From the NCBI GenBank assembly GCA_013396525.1, contig VWYX01000750.1:124001-188000 (forward strand): DNA of 64,000 bases. The letters are read 5' to 3'. The stretch comes from Chaetorhynchus papuensis. Lineage: Eukaryota > Chordata > Aves > Passeriformes > Rhipiduridae. The notes below the pieces were generated by a model. It was not told the DNA's origin. It saw nothing but the letters and a program-made list of their open reading frames with translations, and ran no database searches. A program made the translations under genes and the position numbers. Positions 11,201 to 23,675 of the stretch are shown in pieces; position 1 is the stretch's first letter; each line of letters begins with the position of its first letter.

Positions 11201-14200
11201 CAAGAGGCATGCACCATTTACTTGGCATAATGTGCTTTGGTTTTCCCATACTGCATGTTGGGATGCATGCTTCTCTTCCATTTTCTTTTTACCTCTGAGA
11301 TTACTGGAAACCAATTTACTGACAACAAAAAAGGGCCTGCCTGTACTTTGAATATTTCTATCCTCGAGAAATCTTTCACATGCTGTAAGCAGTAGTGTTC
11401 AAAAAAAATCAGTGAGCTATCAAAAATAGAGCATCAAGTCGTGCACTCCATTTATTTTTGTCTCCCAGCTCTCCACGTTGGATTAGGAAACATTAAATAT
11501 TTTAAAATGAGGAGGGAAAAGATGAATTCTGGGATTGATGCTAAATCCTGACTATAATAGAAAAAGGTAGAACAAACTCGTATATTATTTTATGATGCAC
11601 AAAATCTCAGTGTTGTTTAAAAATATATAATTTGACATTGTTTTGAACTCCCTTGCCATAACTCAGCCTTGAGGAATAATAGCTGCTTCAAGCAGAGAAT
11701 CCAAAATACTTTAAAATTTCCAGTACATGATCCAGGTCACTCACAAACCTGTTCCTGTTCTGTTTTCCCCCTCTCACATCAGTAAAATGTTACATGCTAG
11801 AGAGCAGCTTCTGTTTTCTTTTGAAGTAAATAAACTTTGAACATTCTGTGAAACTAAGTTGATATCTTAAAAGATATTATTTTAAAAATATATATCATGG
11901 GGTCTTCATGGTACCTTCCTGTGGTGCTTAAAAATGTCCATTAAAGTTGATTCTTGTTGATGTTTATCCTCGTCTGTGTTTTCCTCAACCCACACTCTGG
12001 TTATTAGCTATCACAGCGCAAACTGTTCATCCCTTTGTGCTGTTCCTTCACACTGCAGTCGCTGTGCAGTGTCGTCAGGGTCGGAGTCTGCCCACTTCTT
12101 TCAAATGGAAAGAAGTAAATTTTAAATAAAATGCATGAAATAGCAGCTCTACAGAACGCAGGCTCAATTTATTTAATTGCTTGTATGGACTAACTGCAGT
12201 TGTTATCCCTCACCGCTTCAATGAAAACATTTATTTCTGTTCAAAAATGTTGTCAGCTCCAACACAGCAGAATACTGACAATAACTATAAGGACAGCAAT
12301 AACTCCTAGCCAGTGTGTAATCTGTGCTTGATATGTGTGTAATTGATAAAAATTGCTTTCCGTTGGTAACAATGAAATAATACACCATGCTCCATATATC
12401 TGTCAGGATAGCTTTGTAGCAGCTTTTGATGATCTTTGGAAGCGTTGCAATAAGACAGAAGGTCAGTGCACTTCATTCTTTTTAAATGAGTTTCCATATG
12501 GTCTTTAGTGTGTAATATGAAAGGTGAAGGCACTCTGGGCTTTCTGAGGAAGCATCATTTAGGTTAAGCTAATGCTAGCATGTAGGGATTGTTGTGAAAC
12601 TCTAGTCTGGCTGCTTGTATAAAGAAGGCTATCAGCTAGTACTCAAGTGATTCTTGTTTGAATAAATCTTCTCTGTCAGAAAAAAAATAATCATGAATTA
12701 AAGATGAAAGAGCCAGGATGAGTGAGCGTGTGTGTGGTGACAGAGTACTCTGTCTTACTGGCAAGAAAGAAAAGAGAAGGATCAAGAGATCAGGGTCTTT
12801 AACAAGGGTGGGCAGAGAAACATCCCTGAGGGAGTCATTTAGGTACAGAAAGAGAAGGGTAGGAGTTATATTCCCATCTCCTTCTCAAGGCCATCTCTCC
12901 CAAGCAAGGAGCAGCTCTGACCTCCATTCCTGCGCTGGTCTTTGCAGTAGGAGCAGGATGAGGAGCAGGGAGGGGCACTGTGCTGCTTGCTTCCTTTGTC
13001 ATCTGGGAAAAGTTATTCCTCTTGCTTCCACACTGACTAAGATGGGGTAATATTTTTCCATGTGTTTCTGGGACAGGAGCATAGTTGGATATCCATGAGA
13101 GTCAAGTTCTGGTTCCCGGTAGGTCCTTTTAAAGGGGTCATTTGGCTCTTTGGTAAGACAACAGTGTCAACAGGCACAGGAGATGCCAGCTCCCTAAATT
13201 GCTGATACAATATACCTAAAAAAAGTGTTGTTCATCTGGAGAAAACAGGATTAGTATACAAATCACATTATTGTTGAGGAACTGACCAGAGAAAAGACAA
13301 GCTCAGCTGCCACTGAAAAGGGAATTGTTAGGCTAAGGCGAAGATTTTGATAGAGTCTTTCCAAAACTGATCTGGGGACTAATCTTATTTAGTATTTTAA
13401 TTTCTGACCTTGGTGGGGATTTGTTAATGAAATTTGCTGACTATCTCAGGTGTGAAATCTGCATCAATAAAGAAGCGATTTGTTTATCATACAAAGAGTC
13501 CGATGACCTTGAAGTCTCCAGTAATAGAAGTGGGATGAAATTCAATTGTACAAAAATACAAGTTCCTGAACTTAAAAAATAATAACAGGAATTTTTACTA
13601 CAAGCTAAGAGGATCAGCTGGAAAAACCTCAATGGGAAGATCTAGTTGTATTTCCTACCCTATGCCCATTAATACAGTCAATGGCACATGACTCCAAAAA
13701 TACCAGAAACAATCCCAGAGATTAATAGAAAGTATTGTTTCAGCACAGGAATATGAACTCCACCTCATAAGACTTTATTGAGACCTCATTTAGAATTTCA
13801 TCTTAATCCAAAGAGATTAACTCCAGCTGGGACAAAGGGAGAAATGCCTGCCAGTGGCAGGAAACTGCCCATAGCCACCAAGTGAGTGGAAATTACCATG
13901 TCTCTGATAGTTTGGCAAAGTGAAAGTCCAGAGGAGGTGTAGCCTCTAAGTACATTTAGGTGGCCATGTAGTGACCAATGATGGTTGCTTCGTTTTGGTG
14001 GATCTATTTCAATTCACTTTTTGAGAACTGCTGGCAAGTACTGTGAGGGAACCCTGCAGTTACAGCTGAATGTGTAAGCTGGTGTCTGGAGAGAAGTGTC
14101 CACCAGTTTTCTCTGGGTTTGCTTTTCTTTCCCCTGATTTCCAGCATAAATGTGTCCTTCACCCCAAAGATGCAGAAAAAGGGCTACTGAAGTGATCAGA

Positions 14201-15653
14201 AGGATGAAGAGCCTGATACATAAGATAAAACAGAAAATGTTTGTCTTGTTTTGTATTACAAAGTTGTGTATATAAATGTTGTGATGGGGGGATACAGCTG
14301 AGGATAAAGAAAATGTTAAGTTAAAGGACCATGTTGGCTTGAAAACATCTGGGTGCATATGGCTGTGTAGAAACTCAGACCAGAAATTTTAATAAATTTA
14401 GAAATCAGAAGCTCCTTCATATAGGAGGAAAGAGACTTGGGAAGAACTTCTATGTAGAAATAGCTAAAAGAGCCCTACACCTTTTAAGCCTGTGAACAGC
14501 ACTCTGTGACATGGTTCCTCACCCTTATCAGGACCGTGAATTTCAGTACACAGATTATCCAGTCAGTCTCTGTATTTTGCTGTTTGTTCCAACCAAGATA
14601 CGAGACACACAGTCAGGCCAGAACATTTTTAAGGATTATAGGAATATTTCAGCAGCATTGTGTGAACAGAGATTCTCCTGCTTTGATTTTTACACATATT
14701 TAATAGTCAAGATGATTTCATCAGTGCTTTCATTCATCATAACTTACTCAGGTATAATGGAAGCTGCCTACATTTAGAAAGTCTCCTTTTCAGAATCACA
14801 GATGTGCCATCATAATTGTAACTGCATTCCTTGTCTTATTTTTGCACTGAGTAGAAATAATAGCACATTCATAACAATTTTTTAAGATACTGCTGTAGAT
14901 GTCCAACTGTGTGTTAAGGTGGCAGAAAACTATTGCTGTTTTTTCCAGAAAATGTGAAAATAATTGCATATTCGTATTTTCAAATGGAAAAAAAAGTAAT
15001 TCTCTTTGGCAGAAGTTTTCAGCCTCTTCATTTTAGGCTTTTAACTTTTGAATTTTTGGTTTTTTTGTCTTTGTTGTCTTATTTTCACTGAAAGAGAAGG
15101 CAAAAGGAACAAGGAGATAGGCAGAAGGAGGGAAAAACCCTCAAAAGATTGGTGCAATAGCTAGAATAGCACAAATTATATTCTGCAAAAAGCTGGGAAG
15201 GCAGAAAAAGTCCATTCCTTATAATGAAATATTGTTGTCAATTTGACATGAACAGTGCTCTTCAGCCTAAGGAAGAGAAGTCTGGCTAGATAAAGTAAGT
15301 CTTCCAGTCATGAAAAGGTGTTGCAGGAGCTAATAGTCTGTTCTCAATGCCCAAAGTCGATAGAAAAAGTGGCTAATGGGTGAAAATTGCTGAAGCACTC
15401 AAGGGGGACATTTTAAAACCCCTTTTTAAATAACGGATGCTGTAGGCAGGGAAAGTCATGAGGGAGGTTGCAGAAGTGCCGTCATCCGAAGGAGATCCTG
15501 AGAAGTGATGCGTATTCCACGTGCACCACTGCGTTGCACAGGGGCACTGAGCATTTCTTGCAGGCTCCTGCTGGCTCCCAGGGTGGCGGGAGGAAGTGGA
15601 CTGTCCACTGCTGAAATGTCTCTCTTCAATAAATACTATTTGATTGGAAAGAT
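8286..15653. other. Gene-free stretch
   Basis: No splice-bounded coding segment, RNA gene or confidently named repeat was found. The part around 10030-11000 is somewhat richer in C and G with overlapping ORFs on both strands (e.g. 10625-10978). It could hide an old ERV or LTR relic, but I could not tie it to a family. The rest is ordinary AT-rich sequence. Confidence 0.5.
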
Positions 15654-15657
15654 ATGA

Positions 15658-15726
15658 ACACACACACACAGCCAACAGGAAAAAAAAACCCAAACCAAAC
15701 CAAACAAAACAAAACAAAACAAAAAT
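15658..15726. repeat. (CA)n followed by A-rich (CAAAA)n array
   Basis: A short (AC)n run at 15658-15670 is followed, after a brief spacer, by an imperfect CCAAA to CAAAA pentanucleotide array at about 15688-15726. This is simple-sequence DNA with no other role visible. Confidence 0.9.
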
Positions 15727-17009
15727 CATACTTCAACGTCCTTCTTTTTTCTGATTTAGTCTGTTGCATATACTTTGGTCACTTATTTGTAACGACAAGA
15801 TTTTTTCTGTTTACCACTTATTTGCTTTATGACGTCCACAAGTTGGTATGCAATTTGTTTTGAGCACCCCAGAAGCATCTCTTGGCCAAGTTCTCTAGTT
15901 GCACAGCTCAGAAGTCTAAAGGGAGATCTGAAGTTAGGAACTTGTGCTATTTTATGGGCAGAGATGTTTAACAATGCCTTGACAACTTGGGCAACCAAAC
16001 TCTCCACAAATACTCTGGCTGAAAGCAGCATAAATAATAAACACCTTTATTTTTTTCTTTAATGCAGAGAAATGCATTGATTTCTGCAGAGGTTAATGTT
16101 AGTGGAGATAGTTTTTAGAGGTAATTTATAATAAACATTGTCTCCTGGTCATATTGGCCTGTAAATGACCTGGTAGATATTATAATGTTATTGTCAGCAG
16201 CACATTAGGCATAAACTGAGGGTGCTAGTATCTTTGAAAAAGAAAGGAATGCTCCTCTCTACAACTGAAGAGCAAGTTATCGCTATAGAATACAATGAGG
16301 GAAACAACCATCCCCTTTTAAAATAATGTACAGAGCAGATCATGCAATTCTGAGATCCACTTGAGTGATAGCTATTATTCTTTAGTGTGTGTCTCTCTCT
16401 TAAAAGCTAAGTGTGGTACAATTAAAAACAGTGCAAACTGAAGTATAAAGGGGTTGATAAGGAGTGATTTAAGGAGGGAGATTGGCGGAGTTCAACACAT
16501 TCACATCTTCTAAGGCAAAGGCTCCGGACTTGATAGTTGCTGGTGATTTTTCATTGCTTTCTCCTCAGCTGAAAATCTGTGTAAAGAGCAGGCTAAATAA
16601 TTTACACATGGTTAATATTGAAGTAGCAAGTTATTCCTTCAAGGCCAGCGTTTCCTGGCTCCTCTTTCAAGCTTGAATGGGTTCCCCTACACACACTGAG
16701 AAGCCTTCACAAAGCACGCAACCAGCGGTCTCACTTAGCTCTGGTACCTCTTAAAACAACAGAGACATCAATCTTTCCCACAACCTCAGCACATATTTCC
16801 TCACTGTCCCCTTTCTTTCTCATTCATAAACTGGTCACATTAGGCAGCTGGTCACACCACTCATATTCATCACTGTTTCTTTACGAGTCGCACTCTATAA
16901 AAAATGCAGAAAGCAGTATTGGACTTCCTAATGCTTCCCAAGTGGTTTTACTTCAAATCATAATTACTAATTTCTGTTAGATGTTTTAATATTTCATTTT
17001 GTTGGTTCA
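15727..17009. other. Gene-free stretch
   Basis: AT-rich DNA; no coding, RNA or repeat features recognised before the CR1 that begins near 17010. Confidence 0.5.
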
Positions 17010-17335
17010 GTGTGAAGGGGTCTTCTTCTGGCCAGTCTTATCAGAAAGCTCTGTCAGTCGTAGCAATAGGACTGTTGTTAATGGCTTTAAACAGAAAGAG
17101 GGCACATTTAGATTGGACATGAGGAAGAAACTCTTCACTGTGCAGGTGGTGAGGCATTGGAACAGGGTGCCCAGAGAAGCTGTGGATTTCCCATCCCTAG
17201 CAGTGTTCAAGGCCAGATTGGATGGGTCTTTCCACAAGCTGGTCCAGTGAAAGGTGTCCCTGCCCATGACAGAGGGGTTAGAACTAGATGGTCTTTAAGG
17301 CCCCTTCCAACCCAAACCATTCTACTATTCTGTGA
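17010..17335 (+). mobile_element. CR1 LINE 3' end with open ORF2 C-terminus
   Basis: A 5'-truncated CR1 non-LTR retrotransposon. Its plus-strand frame (open from upstream to the stop at 17248-17250) encodes the ORF2 C-terminus, including GFKQKEGTFRLDMRKKLF, VVRHWNRVPREAV and PSLAVFKARLDG, all family hallmarks. After the stop comes the CR1 3' UTR (TTAGAACTAGATGGTCTTTA, then CCCCTTCCAACCC) and the short 3' terminal ATTCT-type repeats at about 17320-17335. No reverse transcriptase or endonuclease is present, so it cannot move itself. It is the least decayed CR1 tail in the window, which suggests a relatively recent insertion. Confidence 0.9.
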
Positions 17336-19138
17336 AAATAGTTCTTCCATTTGCTGTATTTTTGATTGTTATTAGCAAATAACTTTCAATACCTGCATGC
17401 AGAACTACTGAGAAGGTGTGACACATCATTTGGCTCATAATATGGATCTGATAAAGAGCTATAAAGAACATATATTGCATTCCCTTATGTGCACATCGAT
17501 TTTAAGTACCCAGCCACCAGATAAGGCACATGTGTGCCTGTGCGGAGTCATGGACACATGAAAGGTTGTCTTAAACAGCCCAAAGGAAAAAAAACCCAAA
17601 ACACATCCATATGACCACTCTTTGAGCTGCCCCAAGCTGGTGTTTATGCTTTTAGTGTCCTGTTTTAGTAAGGCAGGTAGTTTTATATGACAAATAATTC
17701 TGTAGAATGGTTAGGAAACTCTTGCTGTACATCTTTTGAGTAGTCATAATCCTGATTTACAGAGAACATGCTTTGGCCTGCACCAGCTTAATGCAGCAAT
17801 ACCAGTGTCTAATTTCTCCTGGGTGTAATTTTCATTGGCCGTAGGAGAGAAGTAAATGCACAAAAGAATGAGTGAATCCATTCAACAAAAATGCATTGCA
17901 CATGAATGCTTTTACTGGCTGGAGATTTTTCTGCTATGTCTAATTGGCCACAACATATTGTATTACAAATTTCCTTGATTTCAGCAGTTTTCACAGTTCT
18001 GTGAATCTCTATCTGCTTGAAGATTTTTCTCTTTTTTTTCTCTACTTCTTTTTTTTCAAAGTAATTTCCCCTATTGGCTCTTAGTTATAACTTGTCTTCT
18101 AGTAGCATTCACCTCATGGTGCTTGTTTACCTACCCACACCTCTGATCTGGTAAATATTGGGTGCACACACATGTGCACACAACCCACATGCCTGCACGT
18201 ATATATAAAACCAGATATTATTCTGCAGGAACTTGCATCCTGAAGAGACATGTTAAGAGGGGCTGACAAAACGTGCTAGTTGTCTGAAATTCTGTCTGTA
18301 GTTCTATATTGGTAATTGTTTAAAATTCTGTTATCTGCATCTGATATATGTCTCTGCCCCTCAATTATTAATGACTTGTTTGGCTGAGAGCCTTGGCAGA
18401 GAGAGCCTCTTCCTGCTACCTTCCTGCTGATGGCTTTCCTAGATGAGTACTTACATGTTGGACAATTGCTGGCTGTGCTTGTGGAGTTCTTAGGGAAAGC
18501 ACTGACTGGTTTCATTCATAAAACAAATAAATTATCTGATATCTACTCAGGGTATTTCCTTGTTTATCCTTGCCATTGATCTTCAGAGTAATTATTTCTG
18601 TTGAACCAACTCCAGTTACTTCCCAAAGAAATTACATATTAAACTTGTCCCTTCTAGCTATTCCTAGTCTTTCTTGTGCAGATTCCCAGTCCCTAATGAG
18701 ATATTGCCTTCTTCTTGTGCAAACACTCCTATAAATTTGCAGTTTGCAGTATCCATGTGTGTATTTTCTTAATTCTCTGTGAATTGCTGGATTAAGTGCT
18801 CCCAACTTATCTTTCTACACAGTACTTTGGATAAGATATTTCTGATCAATCTGAGAAAAACTGGAAGGCAAGTTTCTGAGATTTCTATGTAAGCTTTGGA
18901 CACTCCAGTTTTCGTTCTTCACCAGCTTTTGCTATGTCTTCAGGCTCAACTTAAAGAGTTCAAACATTAAACCATGAGCTCCCCAGCATGAGTGCCTGCC
19001 AGTATGAACAAATAGGCTGTTCCAGAAATCTTTACAGGTGTTCCTGGTCATGTGCTTGGTGGCCTACAGGTGGTTCTATGAGTGGGAAGAGCCTGAGTGT
19101 AACAAGAGAGAGTATTTTTAAGTAATCATAACGTAAGT
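17336..19138. other. Gene-free stretch with an alternating purine-pyrimidine tract
   Basis: No gene was recognised. At about 18161-18208 there is a CA/TG- and TA-alternating tract ending in GTATATATAAAA (see findings). The remainder is unremarkable. Confidence 0.5.
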
Positions 19139-19298
19139 GGCACTGAGATTAGCTCAGTCATCATATAAATGGCACCGAGATTAGAGCATGGTGCTAATAA
19201 AGCCACGGTTGTGGGTTGAATCCCCATACGGGCCAGTCACTTAGGAGCTGGATTTGGTCATCCTTGTGGGTCCCTTCCAACTCAGAATATTCTCTGAA
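19139..19298 (+). mobile_element. tRNA-Ile-derived SINE with CR1 tail (TguSINE1-like)
   Basis: The head matches a tRNA-Ile(AAT) body. It has an A-box-like TTAGCTCAGT at 19150-19159, an anticodon arm GTGCTAATAA, a B-box GGGTTGAATCC at 19213-19223 and the acceptor end with CCA at 19233-19235. It then passes directly into a CR1-type 3' tail (GGTCATCCTTGTGGG, CCCTTCCAACTCAGAATATTC). This fusion is the architecture of TguSINE1, a passerine SINE thought to be mobilised by CR1-X-type LINEs. The D-arm region is expanded: GGCAC[TC]GAGATTAG occurs at 19139 and again at 19171. Because of that expansion, the CCA built into the sequence and the fused tail, this is a retroposon and not a functional tRNA gene. 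Confidence 0.8.
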
Positions 19299-19308
19299 AA
19301 TCAAAATA

Positions 19309-19337
19309 ATTTAAAAAAAAAAAAAGAAAAGAAAAGG
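19309..19337. repeat. A-rich run
   Basis: An A13-type run followed by GAAAA units, about 10 bases past the SINE end. It may have grown from the insertion site. No target-site duplication could be delimited. Confidence 0.7.
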
Positions 19338-20449
19338 GAAGTTATCTCTGTAATGCTTTGTGCCTGTTATCACTTGGTGGACAGCCTGCCTGATGACCAT
19401 CACAGGAGACAGGAGGTGAATTGGTACTGAGCCCTCACTGCTCAGTGAGCACCCCTCCAGGATTGTTCCTGGCACGAGGTTGAAACTGGGATCTGAAAGG
19501 AGCAGTGGAAAACCAAGATATGGCTGTGTAATTAAAGATTGTAATCGTAATCCATTTGCACAGGAGGGTAGAGTTAATATTCCCTTGGCAAAGTTTTCTG
19601 CAATGTTCTTAATTTTGCAAATCTAAACAGTTTGTTGGCTCTCATATTCCAATTGCTTGGTGCAAATATGTTCCTTTTTCTAAGGGCCTTTTTTTGTTGT
19701 TAAAAAAATGTATAAATTAAATGTTTTAACTTAGAATGAAGCTTCCTTTAACATATCTTGGTCCAAAAACGGGATTTTGAACAAGACTTCCATGACATTT
19801 GCAAACAATTGGAATAGGAAGGAAAATAAATATTTCTCTTCAACAAAATATTTCTAGTGAAAAACAGAAAAGTGGGGTTTTTCTCAGAAAGAAATCAGTG
19901 GAGATACAAGTTGAGATTTTGGAAACCTGGCTGTAAATGGGCAAGTTAGAAAGAAGCCAAGTTCACAGATAAAAATCAAATAATGAGGAAAAAAAATGTT
20001 GCTCACTACTGGCAGTCCATTGTTATGAAAGAATAAGCACAGTGTTTCTAAGGAAATTTATGTTTCACAATAAAAATATACTTAATATAATGATTTAGCA
20101 GCACATCAGCCTGCAATAAGCAGAAAATAGGAGGTAATTATCTGTCTTCTCACTGTTAGGAAGCTTTCTCTCTGTATGTGAGAAGCATGAGAAGTTCTGG
20201 GGTGACTGCAGAGGACAGGTCATGTTTGGTATCCCATTGTGCTGCAGGCACCAGAGATTAGCTGACCTCCAAGGTCATATCTGATATTCTCAATCGACTG
20301 GAGAAAGATGCCCTGGCTGTGTAAAATACTGTTATTTATTTATATCTTCAGTTTTGGGGAACTTGGCATTCAAATAGAACAAACTGGCCAATGAGGATCA
20401 AGAGTGAAACAATATTGTGCTAAACATCATTTTCCAATCACAAAAACGC

Positions 20450-20470
20450 TTTTTTTTTTTTTTTTTTTTT
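20450..20470. repeat. Oligo(dT) run, T21
   Basis: Twenty-one consecutive T. On the minus strand this is an A tail in form, but no processed pseudogene or SINE is visible beside it. Confidence 0.95.
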
Positions 20471-22378
20471 GCATGAAACCCATGCCTGGGGTGGTGGTCA
20501 AGGATGCAATTGTATGATAGCCTCTTTTTATCAGACAGCTTGCTTTCTAGCGTGGTCAATTTTCCATAGCAATCCATCACACTGAAGCACTGCTCCTCTG
20601 AGCCCCGCAACGCCATGGATAACTATGGCAGCAGGGAACCCAATATGTAATTACTACAATGACATCCTCTACCAAATTACATGAGCTGGTCACAAAGCAA
20701 GGTCACAGAAAATTTGTTGTGTTCTTGCTGCCACATTAAAAGGAGCTCCAGCGCCAGACACATTTTACATTCTACATTTGTAGCTCTGCATCTACCTCTC
20801 CATCTTTTTTTTTCATCTTCCAAATTAAAGTAGTATTTTAACTATAGGACTTTGAAATCAATATTTTATTTGTTGCCTTTGAAAATTTTAATGTACTTAA
20901 ATGAGAAAAACACTGAGAGGTACAAAATCTGTTTGCTCCTGTACACACAAAAAGTTCATGAAAGCCTTTCACACAATTAACTAAATTTGTTGTTGTTGTT
21001 GCTGGGTGCTTTTTTTCTGGGTAACAAAGAAAAGAGCAATCTAATAAGGGAATCAAACAAATGAGATGTCCTTTATGAAGAGAAGCTGATAATGAGTACT
21101 TGAAGACTTCTGCTTTCCTTTTTTGTACTGATATGAAACAGCAGGTGATTTCCTTTAACTGTGAAGAGTACAGTAAATTAGTACTGCCAAAAGGCATTGA
21201 GGAAGACACATTCCACTGCTAATAAAATATTGATAAACATGTGAGTTTTTTGTCACATTAAATATTCTTCATATTTGGTACCCCAGAAGAAAAGCTGAGT
21301 GCACAGCTTTTAATCCAGCCGCCATATATTAATGAAAATCTCATTTCAAGGGATGAAAATTGGAGTGGAAGCAATTTGTAAAAGATGCATATCCTTCTTC
21401 AGTTTTTATGCAGACTAGAGGCCTAATTGTTCAGATGTGTGACTGTATATGAGCACACCAATTATAGAGACAAGAATACTTGTAGCTGTGGAAAAAACCC
21501 AACCCATCAGGAAAAAAATGGGTTTAAGCTTCAAAGGCAGAAGAGTTCTTCATCACTTTTTGGTAATTTCCTTGTGTAACGTGTGGCCTCGATCCTTATC
21601 CACTGACTGCTCTCCACCTCTGTAATGAATTTTTAACAAGTAGGTGTAGCCAGCTCCAAACACAAATGCAGAAGAACTTCTCTTCATCACTGATCTTTTC
21701 ATTATTTGCTGGAAGGACATTTCTCACTGACCCCTTCACAGAGACAGCCCTTCCAAAAATCACATCAGAAGGCCTTGTGTGGGATGCTCAGAGGAGGAGG
21801 AACATACAAATTGCCACCACCTGTAAAACATTTGGTTTAGGTGATGTATCACTCTCCCATAGGGATTTGGTTTTTCATTCCAGGTCACTCTGCAGTGTGG
21901 CAGTCCCTTGCCTTAACCATAAAATCGTTGTCCTTTCTCATCCTTTAATCTCCTGCTCCCCTGACTGACAGCCTCCCAGTGGCATTGGACGACCCTCTCA
22001 TCCAGCTGAGTGCCACTAGAAATGTGTTTTCCAGCACCTGCAGCCAAACCTTGGAGTTCTGTGCAAGACCATTATGCTGCAGAGAGTTGTTTCTCACTGG
22101 ATTCAGCCTGGATTTATTCCCTGAGCGTAATCCAGCCTGTGGGCAGAGGGAGGCAGTGCTGCTTGAAGTAAAGAAAAACAGTGAACCCTTTCAGCTAAAA
22201 ATGAAGAAAGAAATCCAATAATGTGGAGGGGGAAAAATATTCCAAGTTATTAAAGGGTATTTAAGTGATAGATTTTTGAAAATGGGATTTTCAATAGAAA
22301 GTGTCTGCTCACCCTCAGCAGCAGTGCCATTTTGGCCTATATTTACACTTTTCTAGTCGAGGTGCAGATGGGTGGAGA

Positions 22379-22403
22379 TGTCCCTCTGTCCCTCTGTCCC
22401 TCT
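22379..22403. repeat. TCCCTCTG short tandem repeat
   Basis: Three adjacent copies of an 8-bp unit, followed by GAG. Confidence 0.9.
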
Positions 22404-23633
22404 GAGAGGCTTCTCCCCACAATGGATGTAGCCATGCCTAGACACACACAGTCAGGCTATGGCAGTGTCTCATAACCTCCTGCCCATCAATCATGGGAGT
22501 TAGCATCACATCCTCTGGAGAGCTGCAAATGACTACAGTCATAAAAAGAAAATAACTGTAGAGAAAATGTGCTTTCTCCCCAGACTGAGCTGGGCTTCGA
22601 GCAGGACAGCTTCCCTCTCTCCTTTCAGGGATCAAAGAGGGCCTGCCTGCTCTGTAATCCACTGTATCTGCTGCCTTGAGAACACAGACACACATTGCTT
22701 TGTGATTCACAAAACACACAAAACTCAACCTTGATTGCTTTTCTCTGTCTCTGTTTCTGTGGTGTTAAGCTCAGAAGAACAGCCCACAGGGAACCTGGTT
22801 TGATTCCTGGGTACAGCTTGCATGTGGCATCCGGGACAAGCAGGCTTTTAAAGCCCAGCTGTTGCAGTGCAAGAGCAGGGCAGTGAGTACCCTACCAAGA
22901 GTCCCATGTGTTGAACTGGGCTGTTTTTCTCCACAAGGAAGATAGAAAAGGGTTTTCAGGGCATAATGGAACATCCGCAGGTTCAAAAAACCACATCTGT
23001 TTAAAGCACACTTTTTCCTAGTAGTCCCTGAACTCTGAGTGTTGACAAGTTTGAAATCCCTATTCAGAAAGTATGATTTCTCTTGTCATACATTCCCTAT
23101 CTGTACATCTTAGAGGTTTGGTTTTGTCACACATGAGTTATTTTCATGCTCAAATTTTTTTAAGAGATTTGTTCAAGATTATATAATAAATAGTTGATTT
23201 GTCCCTGATACTGTATTTTTTATCTAGCTGTGTTTGGAGCACACAGAATATACATTTTGAAAAAGCAGCAATCATATTAGCCTACTGCTGAAAGCAGAAT
23301 GAATCTCAGATTTTTGTGAACTGTGTTTTCCCTATCTTCAAGACAACAAAGTGTTACATTCCAATAATGACCAGTCTCCTGTAAGGCATTTCAGAAGAAA
23401 AAGTTAAGGACAACAGAAACCAGTATTTCATCCCAAAGACTGGGAATGATGCATCCAGTCACTCTCACTGCAAACAGGCCTTTATATTTCTCTTCTGCTC
23501 TTTGAGCTTTCCCTTTTTATCAAGGGATACTCCACAGATCCTTTACTGGTAACCAGAGAGGGAATGAGACTTTATTGATGATATCCTTTTAAAGAAACTG
23601 TGAGGAGAGAGAAGAAAAAGCCTGCTATTAAAA

Positions 23634-23675
23634 AAAGAAACAAAAACAAACAAACAAAAAAAAAATCCAAACAAA
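23634..23675. repeat. A-rich (CAAA)n array
   Basis: Imperfect CAAA/CAAAAA units around a run of ten A. Simple-sequence DNA. Confidence 0.85.

Noticed and set aside
19139..19235. Functional tRNA-Ile gene
   Set aside because: CCA is encoded in the DNA, the D-arm is expanded by a local duplication, several stem bases are changed, and the sequence runs straight into a CR1 tail. It is a SINE.
20450..20470. T21 as the poly(A) tail of a minus-strand processed pseudogene
   Set aside because: The neighbouring sequence shows no coding similarity, and processed pseudogenes are rare in birds because CR1 does not use poly(A).
22790..22815. pol III B-box-like GGTTTGATTCC, possible second SINE or tRNA
   Set aside because: No A-box at the right distance, no cloverleaf-like pairing and no CR1 tail after it. 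Chance match.
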